NCBI GenBank assembly: GCA_001897035.1
Contig: MKRS01000572.1
Coordinates: forward strand, 1-6,603
DNA length: 6,603 bases
Direction: 5' to 3'
Source of the DNA: Bacteroidales bacterium 45-6
Lineage (GTDB): Bacteria; Bacteroidota; Bacteroidia; Bacteroidales; Dysgonomonadaceae
The position numbers and the translations under genes were made by a program. Below the pieces are notes generated by a model, which was not told the DNA's origin, did no database searches, and worked only from the letters and a program-made list of their open reading frames with translations. This document shows positions 1 to 6,603 of this stretch, piece after piece; position 1 is the stretch's first letter; the number at the start of each line of letters is the position of its first letter.

Positions 1-15
1 TAAAACATTGAAAAG

Positions 16-1470
16 ATGAAAGAAATAATAAAAGCTTCAGTAGCTGGATATTCGTTTACTTTCGAGAAAGAGGCTTACGACTATCTGGAAACCTATCTGG
101 CAGAGATTGAGAAACATTTCTCCGGAAAAGAGGATGGTAAAGAGATTGTCGCTGACATCGAGGAGCGAATGAGCGAGTTGCTCCGGATGGACATTGGCGA
201 TGGGGATAGAGTGGTGTCGCTGGCCGACGTCAAACATTTGGTAGAGATCATGGGCAAGCCGACCGATATTGACGACGAGGAATCAAAAGGCGAATCAGAA
301 CGCGACGATACGAAAAGCGAATCACCTAAAAATGAATCGGTTTTCCATCGCAAGCGGATCTATCGAGACGAAGATTCGGCCATATTGGGCGGTGTCTTGA
401 GCGGGCTGGCCAATTATTTCCAGATCGATAAGTTCCTGTTGCGCATCATCTTCGTGTTGCTGGTGGTGGTCGGGCATAAATTTATTGGCGAAATAGGCGG
501 CTTCCTGATTCTTGCCTACCTGGTGATGTGGGTGGTTGTTCCCAAAGCAAAAACGATTCAGCAAAAATTGGCCATGAGTGGCAAGGATGCCTCAATTTCG
601 GACATCGAGACAGGGAACAAGCAGCAGCTCATCACGCATTCCAGCAATGTAGGGAGCAGCATAGCAAAAGTCCTGAAAGTGTTCTTTGCGATTATATTGC
701 TTTTGATCGGGGCCGGATTCGTTTTCTCGTTTGCCTGCGGATTCTTTTTTCCATCGGTCTTGAACCTGCCGTCGCTGACTGATTTCCTTCGGATAGTTGA
801 TTTCAATTCTCCAGATATCCTGTGGGTGTTGGGTTTCGTATCGATAATGCCCGTGGTGTTCGTGGTTTATGTGGCGATCCGGCTATTGAGCCACTTCCGA
901 AATAAAGACGGCCTGGTTCTTGGGCTTATGTTCACGGTGTGGGTTATCCTTTGTTGCTATTTGGGCACGGTGGGATTGAAATATGCCACCAACTACAAAC
1001 AGTTTGCAAAGGAAACGAAAGATTATGCCATAAATACTTCTTCCGATACCATACACATTCGCTTGGCAGACGAGTTCAAGTATGCCACCGACATGGAATG
1101 GGGGAGGAAGCATCGCTCTTCTGGCGATTTGAAGCAGATATCTCCTGACACCAAGGCATGGTTCCTGATTCCGCATATCGACGTGGAGGAAGACACGACT
1201 CTGAGTACCGTGCAAATTAAGGTTCACAAGAAAGCATACGCGCCCAGCTTCAATTCGGCCAACGAAAAGGTGAAAAATGCGGTTTTCGGCGTTCAGCAAA
1301 AAGATTCGTTGATACTTCTGAAGCCGCACATCTATTCTTTGCGAAATCATTGGGACCGCGAAATATTCGATATCACCGTACTTCACCCCAAGGGAAAAAC
1401 GGTTGTGCTGGACGACATGCTGAGGAATTCCGAAAACTGGAGTGTGGACTTCGATGTGGATGTGGAATAA
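16..1470 (+). CDS. PspC-domain multi-pass inner-membrane protein
   Basis: This 484-aa protein is probably an envelope-stress or membrane-integrity protein of the PspC family; its exact role in Bacteroidota is not established. Residues 1-90 form a charged soluble region of the kind that precedes PspC in Bacteroidota homologues, followed by an acidic, serine-rich linker (about 86-108). The PspC domain spans about 112-177: a basic KRIYRDED start, the LGGVLSGLANYF core and two hydrophobic segments ending in MWVVVPKAK. Three further hydrophobic helices lie near 218-241, 267-289 and 300-320. The last 160 residues look beta-rich and soluble, and probably face the periplasm. The start is firm: an in-frame TAA lies at 1-3 and this is the first ATG after it. 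That TAA could also end an upstream gene; a PadR-type regulator often sits there in this phylum, but it is not visible. The family call is strong and the function is inferred. Confidence 0.9.
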   Translation: MKEIIKASVAGYSFTFEKEAYDYLETYLAEIEKHFSGKEDGKEIVADIEERMSELLRMDIGDGDRVVSLADVKHLVEIMGKPTDIDDEESKGESERDDTKSESPKNESVFHRKRIYRDEDSAILGGVLSGLANYFQIDKFLLRIIFVLLVVVGHKFIGEIGGFLILAYLVMWVVVPKAKTIQQKLAMSGKDASISDIETGNKQQLITHSSNVGSSIAKVLKVFFAIILLLIGAGFVFSFACGFFFPSVLNLPSLTDFLRIVDFNSPDILWVLGFVSIMPVVFVVYVAIRLLSHFRNKDGLVLGLMFTVWVILCCYLGTVGLKYATNYKQFAKETKDYAINTSSDTIHIRLADEFKYATDMEWGRKHRSSGDLKQISPDTKAWFLIPHIDVEEDTTLSTVQIKVHKKAYAPSFNSANEKVKNAVFGVQQKDSLILLKPHIYSLRNHWDREIFDITVLHPKGKTVVLDDMLRNSENWSVDFDVDVE

Positions 1471-1501
1471 AGGACAAATACGCTTTCCCTAAAATAGAAG
1501 C

Positions 1502-1545
1502 AAGGGTATATAAACGGCTGCGGAAGCCGGATATATACCCTTTTT
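1502..1545 (+). terminator. Rho-independent terminator between convergent genes
   Basis: An 11-bp outer stem (1502-1512 with 1532-1542, AAGGGTATATA with its complement) encloses a 2x2 internal loop, a 5-bp inner stem (CGGCT 1515-1519 with AGCCG 1525-1529) and a GCGGA loop. A run of five T follows at 1541-1545. It lies 31 bases after the PspC gene stop and 20 bases beyond the stop of guaB, which converges on it. On the minus strand the stem is followed by a weaker T-rich stretch (GCTTCTATTTT), so it may also stop guaB transcripts. Confidence 0.85.
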
Positions 1546-1564
1546 CTTATGATATGCAGGTGTA

Positions 1565-3070
1565 TTAGTTGTTAGTGCTCCGCGAATCTTTCACCACCAC
1601 GTCGTGGGCGCCACCTTCGATGATGCTGGTGGAGGAGACAAGCGTGATCTTGGCGTTTTGCTTCAGGTCGTCCAAATCCATCACCCCACAACTGCTCATG
1701 GTGGCTTTGATTTTTCCGAGAGTGATCGCCAGGTTGTCCCTCAGCTTTCCGGCGTAAGGAACAAAGCTATCGACACCTTCCTCAAATTTCAACTGTTCGC
1801 TGCCACCCATGTCGTATCGTTGCCAATTGCGGGCCCGGTTGGATCCTTCCCCCCAATATTCTTTCATGTAGTTTCCGTTGACCATGAGTTTCCGGGTGGG
1901 ACTTTCGTCAAAACGAGCGAAATATCGGCCCATCATCAGAAAATCTGCACCCATCGCCATCGCTAACACCATGTGGTAGTCTTGAACGATGCCTCCGTCC
2001 GAACAGATAGGCACATAAATTCCAGTCTTCTTGAAATATTCGTCGCGTGCGTCTGCCACCTCAATCAAGGCAGTAGCTTGACCTCGGCCAATACCTTTTT
2101 GTTCGCGGGTGATGCAAATGGATCCTCCGCCAACTCCCACTTTCACAAAATCAGCGCCGGCTTCTACTAAATAGAGGAAGCCGTCCTTGTCCACTACATT
2201 TCCGGCGCCCACCCTCACGTGTTCGCCAAATGTAGATTTGATATATGCGATTGTATCCTTCTGGTATTCGGAAAATCCGTCCGACGAATCGATGCACATC
2301 ACATCCACGCCAGCTTCAAGTAACTTGGGTACACGTTCTTTGTAGTCGCGGGTGTTGATGCCAGCTCCCACGAGGAGCTTCATGTTGTCGTCTGAGAGTT
2401 CGTTCGGATTGGCCTTGTGATTTTCGTAATCTTTCCGGAAAACAAAATATTTCAGGTTTTGATCTTTGTCGATGATCGGCAAGCAGTTCAGCTTGTGATC
2501 CCAAATAATATCGTTGGCGTCGCTGATGCTGATTCCAAAATCGCCGGTCACTAATTTCTCAAAGGGAGTCATGAATTCCTTCACTTTCTTGTCCAAGCTG
2601 TCCCGTGTCACACGATAATCCCTACCGGTAACAATGCCGAGCAGCTTCCCTTCTGAAGTGCCGTCGCTGGTGACACCAATCGTGCCGTGACCCGATTTTT
2701 CTTTCAATGCCAGCACATCCTGGAGGGTGTCATCGGGCGTCAGGTTGGCGTTGCTCAGCACAAAGCCTGCTTTGTACGACTTCACTTTGCGAACCATTTC
2801 CGCTTGCGAGTCAATGCCCTGGGATCCATAGATGAAAGAGAGGCCTCCATTGCGGGCTAAGGCAATGGCCATTTTGTGGTCTGATACAGACTGCATTATT
2901 GCGGACACAAATGGGATATTCAGGGAGAGCGAAGCTTTTTCTCCTGTTCGGTACTTGACAAGCGGTGTGCTCAATGAGATATTTGCAGGGGTGCATCGGT
3001 GGGTGGTCAGGCCCGGAATCAGCAAATACTCGCTAAATGTTCTCGAAATGTCGTTTAAATAATGTGCCAT
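1565..3070 (-). CDS. guaB: IMP dehydrogenase (Tritrichomonas foetus-like type)
   Basis: This cytosolic enzyme oxidises IMP to XMP with NAD+, the rate-limiting step of guanine nucleotide synthesis. The 501-aa length is normal for IMPDH with a CBS pair. A TIM barrel is interrupted at about residues 100-220 by the two CBS domains, which usually sense adenine or guanine nucleotides. Visible key residues are Asp261 in CIDSSDG, the catalytic Cys319 in [10 protein letters not shown], Asp358 in CSDGG, and the flap dyad Arg418-Tyr419 in [10 protein letters not shown]. As recalled, these have the same numbers in the T. foetus enzyme. I chose the ATG at 3070 ([12 protein letters not shown]) although the frame stays open to an ATG at 3178. 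The family N-terminus begins here, and a strong promoter lies at 3101-3132, inside the extra 36 codons. The gene stands alone, convergent with the PspC gene and divergent from the HU-like gene. A second, conventional guaB elsewhere in the genome is possible. Confidence 0.97.
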   Translation of the reverse strand: MAHYLNDISRTFSEYLLIPGLTTHRCTPANISLSTPLVKYRTGEKASLSLNIPFVSAIMQSVSDHKMAIALARNGGLSFIYGSQGIDSQAEMVRKVKSYKAGFVLSNANLTPDDTLQDVLALKEKSGHGTIGVTSDGTSEGKLLGIVTGRDYRVTRDSLDKKVKEFMTPFEKLVTGDFGISISDANDIIWDHKLNCLPIIDKDQNLKYFVFRKDYENHKANPNELSDDNMKLLVGAGINTRDYKERVPKLLEAGVDVMCIDSSDGFSEYQKDTIAYIKSTFGEHVRVGAGNVVDKDGFLYLVEAGADFVKVGVGGGSICITREQKGIGRGQATALIEVADARDEYFKKTGIYVPICSDGGIVQDYHMVLAMAMGADFLMMGRYFARFDESPTRKLMVNGNYMKEYWGEGSNRARNWQRYDMGGSEQLKFEEGVDSFVPYAGKLRDNLAITLGKIKATMSSCGVMDLDDLKQNAKITLVSSTSIIEGGAHDVVVKDSRSTNN

Positions 3071-3100
3071 ACTGTAAGCCTTTTTTTGAATAAAATTTCG

Positions 3101-3132
3101 CAAAGATACGCATAATACTCGGTTTGTACAAA
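3101..3132 (-). promoter_or_regulatory. Bacteroidota-type promoter of guaB
   Basis: Read on the minus strand, TTTG (3132-3129, the -33 element) is followed by exactly 20 bases and then TATCTTTG (3108-3101), a perfect match to the Bacteroidota -7 consensus TAnnTTTG. Transcription should begin near 3094, giving a leader of about 25 nt before the ATG at 3070. No Shine-Dalgarno sequence is evident in the A/T-rich leader. The position rules out the longer reading frame from 3178. Confidence 0.85.
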
Positions 3133-3518
3133 AAATAGATCCCCTAAACAGGCACGTTGCTTCAGCCATCGTGGACAATTTGGGAGTGGTATATAATCAA
3201 ATATTTAGGAGGATGAAGAATTCGATTGCATTTTTTTATGCAAAGATTTGTTTATTTGCTGGAAAAGTTTTTACTTTACACTGTTTTAGCACGCAAACTA
3301 AGAAAACATGGAAGTAAGATACATCAATGCTCATCTTTAATTTCTCCACAGGACAAATTGTAGTGTAACTATTTATGGTTTAGCTCGAAATTATATTGAT
3401 TTTGGATTAATCCTCATTTGTAATTTCGTCTATATTCTTATCACAAATGTAAGAACTTATTTCTGAGGAGTTTTTAGATCAATTAGAATTCAAATCTCTT
3501 TGATATTACGGAGAGTAG

Positions 3519-3552
3519 TATTTAGCAGCTTTACTTATTGTTTTATTTAGCA
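3519..3552. repeat. Short direct repeat TATTTAGCA, period 25
   Basis: TATTTAGCA occurs at 3519-3527 and again at 3544-3552, 25 bases apart, directly upstream of the HU-like gene. The sequence after each copy is loosely alike (CTTATTGTTTTA and CTATTTGTTTAA). One copy sits upstream of, and the other inside, the spacer of the candidate promoter at 3538-3568, as paired operator half-sites might. In AT-rich DNA such a repeat can also arise by chance. Confidence 0.35.
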
Positions 3553-3568
3553 CAGACAGAACTATTTG
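3538..3568 (+). promoter_or_regulatory. Weak candidate promoter of the HU-like / polysaccharide operon
   Basis: TTG at 3538-3540 is followed by a 20-base spacer and ACTATTTG at 3561-3568, which keeps the TTTG half of the TAnnTTTG consensus but not the TA at its proper place. Transcription would start near 3575, close to the ATG at 3586. A second poor candidate is TTTT (3471-3474), 20 bases, TCTCTTTG (3495-3502). Neither matches as well as the guaB promoter, so the operon may be weakly transcribed, activator-dependent, or started elsewhere. Confidence 0.3.
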
Positions 3569-3585
3569 TTTAAACCCATAAACCT

Positions 3586-3864
3586 ATGAACAAAAACTCG
3601 TTTTCAAAGGAACTGACAAAGCGGTTGAACTGCTCGAATGTGGAAGTCAAGGAATTTATTAAGGAATATCATAATCTGTTGGTTGATATGATTCAACAAG
3701 GAAGTAGTGTCAAATTCCAGTATTTTGGTGTTTTCTCTCCTCACGAACGCTCGGAACGAATGGCCCGGAATCCCCAGACAGGTTTTGCGTGCAAGGTTCA
3801 ATCAAAAGTTACTATAAAATTCAAGCCGAGCGACTACTTGGTGAAAAAAATAAACGACAAATGA
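3586..3864 (+). CDS. HU-family (HU/IHF-like) DNA-binding protein
   Basis: This 92-aa basic protein belongs to the bacterial histone-like HU/IHF family, which binds and bends DNA as a dimer. Its length matches HU (about 90 aa). It aligns with HU without gaps: an N-terminal helical pair (residues 3-38), the beta turn FQYFGVF at 44-50 (HU has GFGTF), and the DNA-inserting arm motif RNPQTG at 61-66, with Pro63 at the usual position. The C-terminal KFKPSDYLVKKIN is the closing helix. Gly46 of typical HU is Tyr here, which suggests a divergent paralogue and not the housekeeping HU. Its TGA (3862-3864) overlaps the ATG (3861-3863) of the downstream sugar-phosphate transferase, so the two are probably translated in a coupled way. 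In Porphyromonas gingivalis an HU gene is transcribed with the capsule genes and affects their expression; a local regulatory role is inferred here by analogy. Confidence 0.92.
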   Translation: MNKNSFSKELTKRLNCSNVEVKEFIKEYHNLLVDMIQQGSSVKFQYFGVFSPHERSERMARNPQTGFACKVQSKVTIKFKPSDYLVKKINDK

Positions 3865-5039
3865 TCTATGTTTTCATTATAGCGTCATTTGTGATGGCTA
3901 TGTTCCTGGGTAGGATGATTATACCCTATATCTTGCTGGTCACTTTCAGGCGTCGCCTGTTTGATCCTATTGACCCGAGGAAGACACACACAGGCCACAT
4001 CCCAAGGCTCGGAGGGGTTTCCTTTGCCCCCATTCAATGCTGCTTGCTGACATTGGCTGTATTGATGCTATACAAGCTTGACTACGTCGATTTTCACTAT
4101 AAGACACCTACTCTCATTCCGATGTTCCTCCTGTTGATGTGTGGCCTGGTGCTGCTTTTCATGGTTGGCATTGCGGATGATTTGATCGGGGTGAGCTATA
4201 AGCGGAAATTTGTCGCACAGATTATTGCCGCATCGCTATTGCCGCTTTCCGGCTTATGGATCAATGATTTGTATGGCATCATGAAGATCACATACCTTTC
4301 TCCTTGGGTGGGGATGCCTCTAACGGTGTTTGCCGTTGTCCTAATCATGAACGCATTCAATTTGATTGATGGCATAGACGGACTGTGTTCGGGGCTGGTT
4401 ATGGCAGGATCGATCACTTTGGGTGGATTGTTCGTGTACAACCATGCTTGGCTTCATGCTGTTTTTGCCTTCATTACGGCTGGGGTGCTGATTCCCTTTT
4501 TCTATTACAATGTGTTTGGATCTTCCCGCAGGAGACACCGTATTTTCATGGGTGACACCGGAAGTTTGACCCTGGGATTTTCCGTCTCTTTCATGGCTAT
4601 TAGTTATTCAGTTAACAATCAGTTGATTATGCCATTTTCTGAGGGGGCCATAGTGGTCGCTTTCTCCACGGTGCTGATTCCCGTCTTTGATGTTGCCCGC
4701 GTCATGTGGTGGCGATTCCGGCACGGGAAACCCATTTTCAAGCCCGACAGAAATCACTTGCACCACAAATTCCTAAGAATAGGTTTATCCCACCATGCAG
4801 CCATGCTCCTTATCTTATTGATGGCATTCTTATTTGGCTTGTTTAACATAATTATGGTTGAATATATTAGCAACAATGTTGTCCTTCTCTTGGATATTGT
4901 GCTGTGGATAGCCTTCCATTGGTGGTTTGACAAAGTGGAAAAAAGAATATTGGATAAAAAGAGAGTTGAAGAAACAGAGAAAAACGAAGCAATCCCGGAC
5001 TTTGAATCGGGGCAAGTTTCCCAAGCGATAGAATTATAG
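3861..5039 (+). CDS. WecA/TagO-type polyprenyl-phosphate sugar-1-phosphate transferase
   Basis: This 392-aa integral membrane protein of the MraY/WecA superfamily moves a sugar-1-phosphate, in most homologues GlcNAc-1-phosphate, from UDP-sugar to undecaprenyl phosphate. That starts an O-antigen, capsule or similar glycan on the cytoplasmic face. About ten or eleven hydrophobic segments fill residues 1-355; a charged tail (356-392) follows. Family motifs are in order: KTHTGHIPRLGG (41-52), GIADD with Asp106-Asp107 for Mg2+ and substrate, NAFNLIDGIDGL (164-175), the GDTGS loop (231-235), and the His motif PDRNHLHH (His299, His301, His302), which marks WecA/TagO types as opposed to MraY. The frame is open back to 3789, but the ATG at 3861 starts directly at the first membrane helix and makes an ATGA overlap with the HU-like gene. 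The sugar specificity cannot be read from the sequence. Confidence 0.93.
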   Translation: MIYVFIIASFVMAMFLGRMIIPYILLVTFRRRLFDPIDPRKTHTGHIPRLGGVSFAPIQCCLLTLAVLMLYKLDYVDFHYKTPTLIPMFLLLMCGLVLLFMVGIADDLIGVSYKRKFVAQIIAASLLPLSGLWINDLYGIMKITYLSPWVGMPLTVFAVVLIMNAFNLIDGIDGLCSGLVMAGSITLGGLFVYNHAWLHAVFAFITAGVLIPFFYYNVFGSSRRRHRIFMGDTGSLTLGFSVSFMAISYSVNNQLIMPFSEGAIVVAFSTVLIPVFDVARVMWWRFRHGKPIFKPDRNHLHHKFLRIGLSHHAAMLLILLMAFLFGLFNIIMVEYISNNVVLLLDIVLWIAFHWWFDKVEKRILDKKRVEETEKNEAIPDFESGQVSQAIEL

Positions 5040-5117
5040 TGACAGGAAAAACATGATTGGCTTTGCGAGAAAACGTGATTGAGAATTATTGCGAGACATG
5101 CACAAATTGAGAATAAA

Positions 5118-6077
5118 ATGAAAATTGCACTTATTGGAGGATCTGGTTTTGTTGGAACTAATTTAATAAGCCTCTTGACCCAGGATCCAACTATCCAAAT
5201 CTTGAACATAGACAAACAAAAAAGTACTAAATACGATAGCATCACGAAAATAGGAAATATCTTGGATAAGAACTCCTTAGCCTCGGCCCTTCAAGGGATC
5301 GACGTTGTGGTGCTGTTAGCGGCCGAGCACAAGGACAATGTATCGCCAGTATCGCTTTATTACGACGTCAATGTCGGAGGCATGAAGAATACCTTGGAGG
5401 CGATGGAAATGAATGGTATAAAGCGAATTATTTTCACAAGCTCAGTAGCTATCTATGGGCTAAACAAAGACAATCCGTCTGAAAGCACTCCGGCAGATCC
5501 ATTCAACCATTATGGGAAAAGTAAATGGGAAGCAGAGCAAGTGCTGCAGGAATGGTATAACGCTCATCCTGATTGGAATATCAACATTATCCGCCCCACA
5601 GTTATCTTCGGAGAGGGCAATCGTGGAAATGTATATAACCTGCTGAAACAGATTGCTTCAGGCAAATTTCTGATGATAGGAAAAGGAGAAAACAAGAAAT
5701 CCATGTCGTATATCGGAAACATTGTAGCGTTCATCGAATTCTTGATAAAGGACAAGGCAGTCGGCTATGAGGTCTATAACTATGTAGATAAACCTGATTT
5801 CACGACCACTGATTTGGTCTATCACACGGGCGAAGTGCTGAACAAACGAATTCCTACCACGCATATCCCATACTGGCTGGGCATGTTGGCCGGTTATGGT
5901 TTCGATCTGTTGGGATGGGTATTGCGGAAGAAACTTACGGTAAGCTCTGTGCGCGTGAAGAAATTCTGCGCAGTCACTCAGTTTAACTCTTCCAAAGCAA
6001 TGGGCTCGGGATTTGTTCCTCCGTTTGCAATAGAGGAGGGGTTGAAAAGGACGCTGGAGACAGAGTTTGGAAAGTGA
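5118..6077 (+). CDS. NAD-dependent sugar-nucleotide epimerase/reductase (extended SDR)
   Basis: This 319-aa cytosolic protein is an extended short-chain dehydrogenase/reductase that probably acts on an NDP-sugar for the polysaccharide started by the upstream transferase. The Rossmann motif GGSGFVG sits at residues 7-13. Asp32 at the end of the second strand favours NAD(H). Other landmarks are LLAAE (66-70), the catalytic TSS (107-109), and Tyr132-xxx-Lys136 in HYGKSK; RPTVIFGEGNRGN (159-171) is the usual substrate-loop region. I preferred the ATG at 5118 over a TTG at 5079 because it places the nucleotide motif at the normal distance from the N-terminus. The gene lies 78 bases after the transferase. 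Possible reactions are a C4 epimerisation or a 4-keto reduction, as in WbpV/WreQ enzymes that partner WecA-like transferases in QuiNAc or FucNAc initiation. Sequence alone does not decide between them. Confidence 0.88.
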   Translation: MKIALIGGSGFVGTNLISLLTQDPTIQILNIDKQKSTKYDSITKIGNILDKNSLASALQGIDVVVLLAAEHKDNVSPVSLYYDVNVGGMKNTLEAMEMNGIKRIIFTSSVAIYGLNKDNPSESTPADPFNHYGKSKWEAEQVLQEWYNAHPDWNINIIRPTVIFGEGNRGNVYNLLKQIASGKFLMIGKGENKKSMSYIGNIVAFIEFLIKDKAVGYEVYNYVDKPDFTTTDLVYHTGEVLNKRIPTTHIPYWLGMLAGYGFDLLGWVLRKKLTVSSVRVKKFCAVTQFNSSKAMGSGFVPPFAIEEGLKRTLETEFGK

Positions 6078-6127
6078 TAGAACAAATTTTGAAGATTAAA
6101 GCATAACATAGACTGAAAATACATATT

Positions 6128-6603
6128 ATGGAATTCGAGAATAGACATAGCACTGAATCTGGATGGACTGAAATTATTGAACCTCGCGGAAATCTTTTTA
6201 AGATAGATTATGGGGAAGTCTGGCGTTACAAAGACCTGCTGACCATGCTGGTGAGGCGAGATTTTGTAACCTATTTCAAACAAACCGTGTTAGGGCCGAT
6301 CTGGTTTTTTGTCAGTCCTGTCTTCACCACCATCATTTATGTAGTGGTGTTTGGAAATATAGCGAAAATATCGACCGATGGGGTGCCTCAGGTAGCTTTT
6401 TACCTTTGTGGAATCACTCTTTGGAATTATTTCTCGACCTGCCTGAACGAGACAGCAACTGTTTTTTCGAAAAACTCGGCCATGCTGGGCAAGGTGTATT
6501 TTCCGCGCCTGATTATGCCGCTGTCCATTGTAGTGTCAAAACTCATGCAATTTGGAGTGCAATATGTATTAGTTTTAGTGGTGGTGATTTTCTATTGGAT
6601 ACA
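6128..6603 (+). CDS. ABC-2 type polysaccharide export permease (Wzm-like), partial
   Basis: The first 158 codons of a gene that is cut by the right edge. The product resembles the membrane subunit of ABC exporters for O-antigen, capsule or teichoic acid (Wzm, KpsM, TagG). It has a cytoplasmic N-terminal stretch of about 50 residues, the conserved entry RRDFVTYFKQTVLGPIWFFVSP (43-64, split as RRDF...YKQ-like plus LGP.W), and hydrophobic segments at about 57-77, 88-104 and 130-157. Between them lies KNSAMLGKVYFPRL (115-128), a hallmark of this family that contacts the ATPase. The start is the ATG at 6128, 50 bases after the epimerase stop. The family's usual length is about 260-290 residues, so roughly half is present. 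A wzt-like ATPase gene is expected next but cannot be seen. Confidence 0.9.
   Translation, partial: MEFENRHSTESGWTEIIEPRGNLFKIDYGEVWRYKDLLTMLVRRDFVTYFKQTVLGPIWFFVSPVFTTIIYVVVFGNIAKISTDGVPQVAFYLCGITLWNYFSTCLNETATVFSKNSAMLGKVYFPRLIMPLSIVVSKLMQFGVQYVLVLVVVIFYWI

Larger units (their letters stand above)
3133..3585. other. AT-rich intergenic region between divergent genes
   Basis: About 450 bases upstream of both guaB and the HU-like gene with no convincing gene on either strand. Base composition drops sharply; for example, 3361-3420 holds 16 G/C in 60 bases, well below the flanking genes. It contains a small 6-bp hairpin (TTCTTA 3435-3440 with TAAGAA 3450-3455) without a T-run, a short direct repeat and a weak promoter just before the HU-like gene (listed separately), and a 34-codon open frame at 3213-3317 that I do not accept as a gene. 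I found no long inverted repeats of the kind that flank invertible capsule promoters in Bacteroides. A long leader RNA or binding sites for a regulator are possible but not shown. Confidence 0.6.

Noticed and set aside
883..1386. A 167-aa open frame on the minus strand opposite the PspC-domain gene.
   Set aside because: It is a shadow of the coding strand; it has no recognisable domain and lies wholly within a gene with clear family motifs.
3231..3258. CAAAGAT near 3241, resembling the minus-strand -7 element of guaB and suggesting a second upstream promoter.
   Set aside because: The octamer reads AATCTTTG and not TAnnTTTG, and there is no TTTG about 20 bases upstream on the minus strand.
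3213..3317. A 34-codon open frame starting ATG-AAG-AAT, directly preceded by AGGAGG.
   Set aside because: The AGGAGG abuts the ATG with no spacer, which is unsuitable for ribosome binding, and Bacteroidota rarely use such sites. The peptide is short, has no recognisable motif, and lies in AT-rich intergenic DNA without a matching promoter.
3133..3585. Possible invertible promoter of the Bacteroides capsule type.
   Set aside because: I found no pair of long inverted repeats; only 6-bp matches expected by chance in AT-rich DNA, and no invertase gene is in the window.
5079..5117. TTG start extending the epimerase by 13 residues.
   Set aside because: The ATG at 5118 puts the GxxGxxG motif at residues 7-13, as is usual for the family; the extra residues add nothing conserved.
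4754..5245. A 163-aa hydrophobic open frame on the minus strand across the transferase end and the epimerase start.
   Set aside because: Its hydrophobic character mirrors antisense reading of the membrane-protein gene; it covers two well-supported genes on the other strand and has no motif of its own.

Overview
The window looks like the chromosome of a member of the Bacteroidota, most probably the order Bacteroidales. Three observations support this: a textbook Bacteroidota sigma-ABfr-type promoter (TTTG, 20-nt spacer, TATCTTTG) upstream of guaB, the general lack of Shine-Dalgarno sequences before the genes, and a PspC-domain protein with the N-terminal extension typical of this phylum. The genus cannot be fixed from the sequence.

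Left part (1-1545): a 484-aa PspC-domain membrane protein on the plus strand. It ends in a hairpin terminator in the 94-bp gap it shares with the convergent gene to its right. Middle (1565-3132): guaB on the minus strand, encoding a 501-aa IMP dehydrogenase with its CBS pair. Its own promoter lies inside the longest open frame and fixes the start at 3070. The protein is collinear, residue number for residue number, with the well-studied IMPDH of the protozoan Tritrichomonas foetus.

Between the divergent genes guaB and the HU-like gene lies about 500 bp without a convincing gene. It is very AT-rich and ends in a short direct repeat that overlaps a weak candidate promoter.

Right part (3586-6603): four plus-strand genes that appear to be the head of a surface-polysaccharide locus. 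They are a 92-aa HU-family DNA-binding protein, a WecA/TagO-type polyprenyl-phosphate sugar-1-phosphate transferase, an extended-SDR sugar-nucleotide epimerase/reductase, and the N-terminal 158 codons of a Wzm-type ABC-2 polysaccharide export permease that runs off the right edge. Together they suggest initiation of a glycan on the lipid carrier, supply of a modified nucleotide sugar, and export of the finished chain by an ABC transporter whose ATPase should lie just beyond the window. The HU-like gene overlaps the transferase start by four bases (ATGA), so a nucleoid protein appears to be co-expressed with glycan initiation. This is the most interesting arrangement here. No wholly new system is evident.
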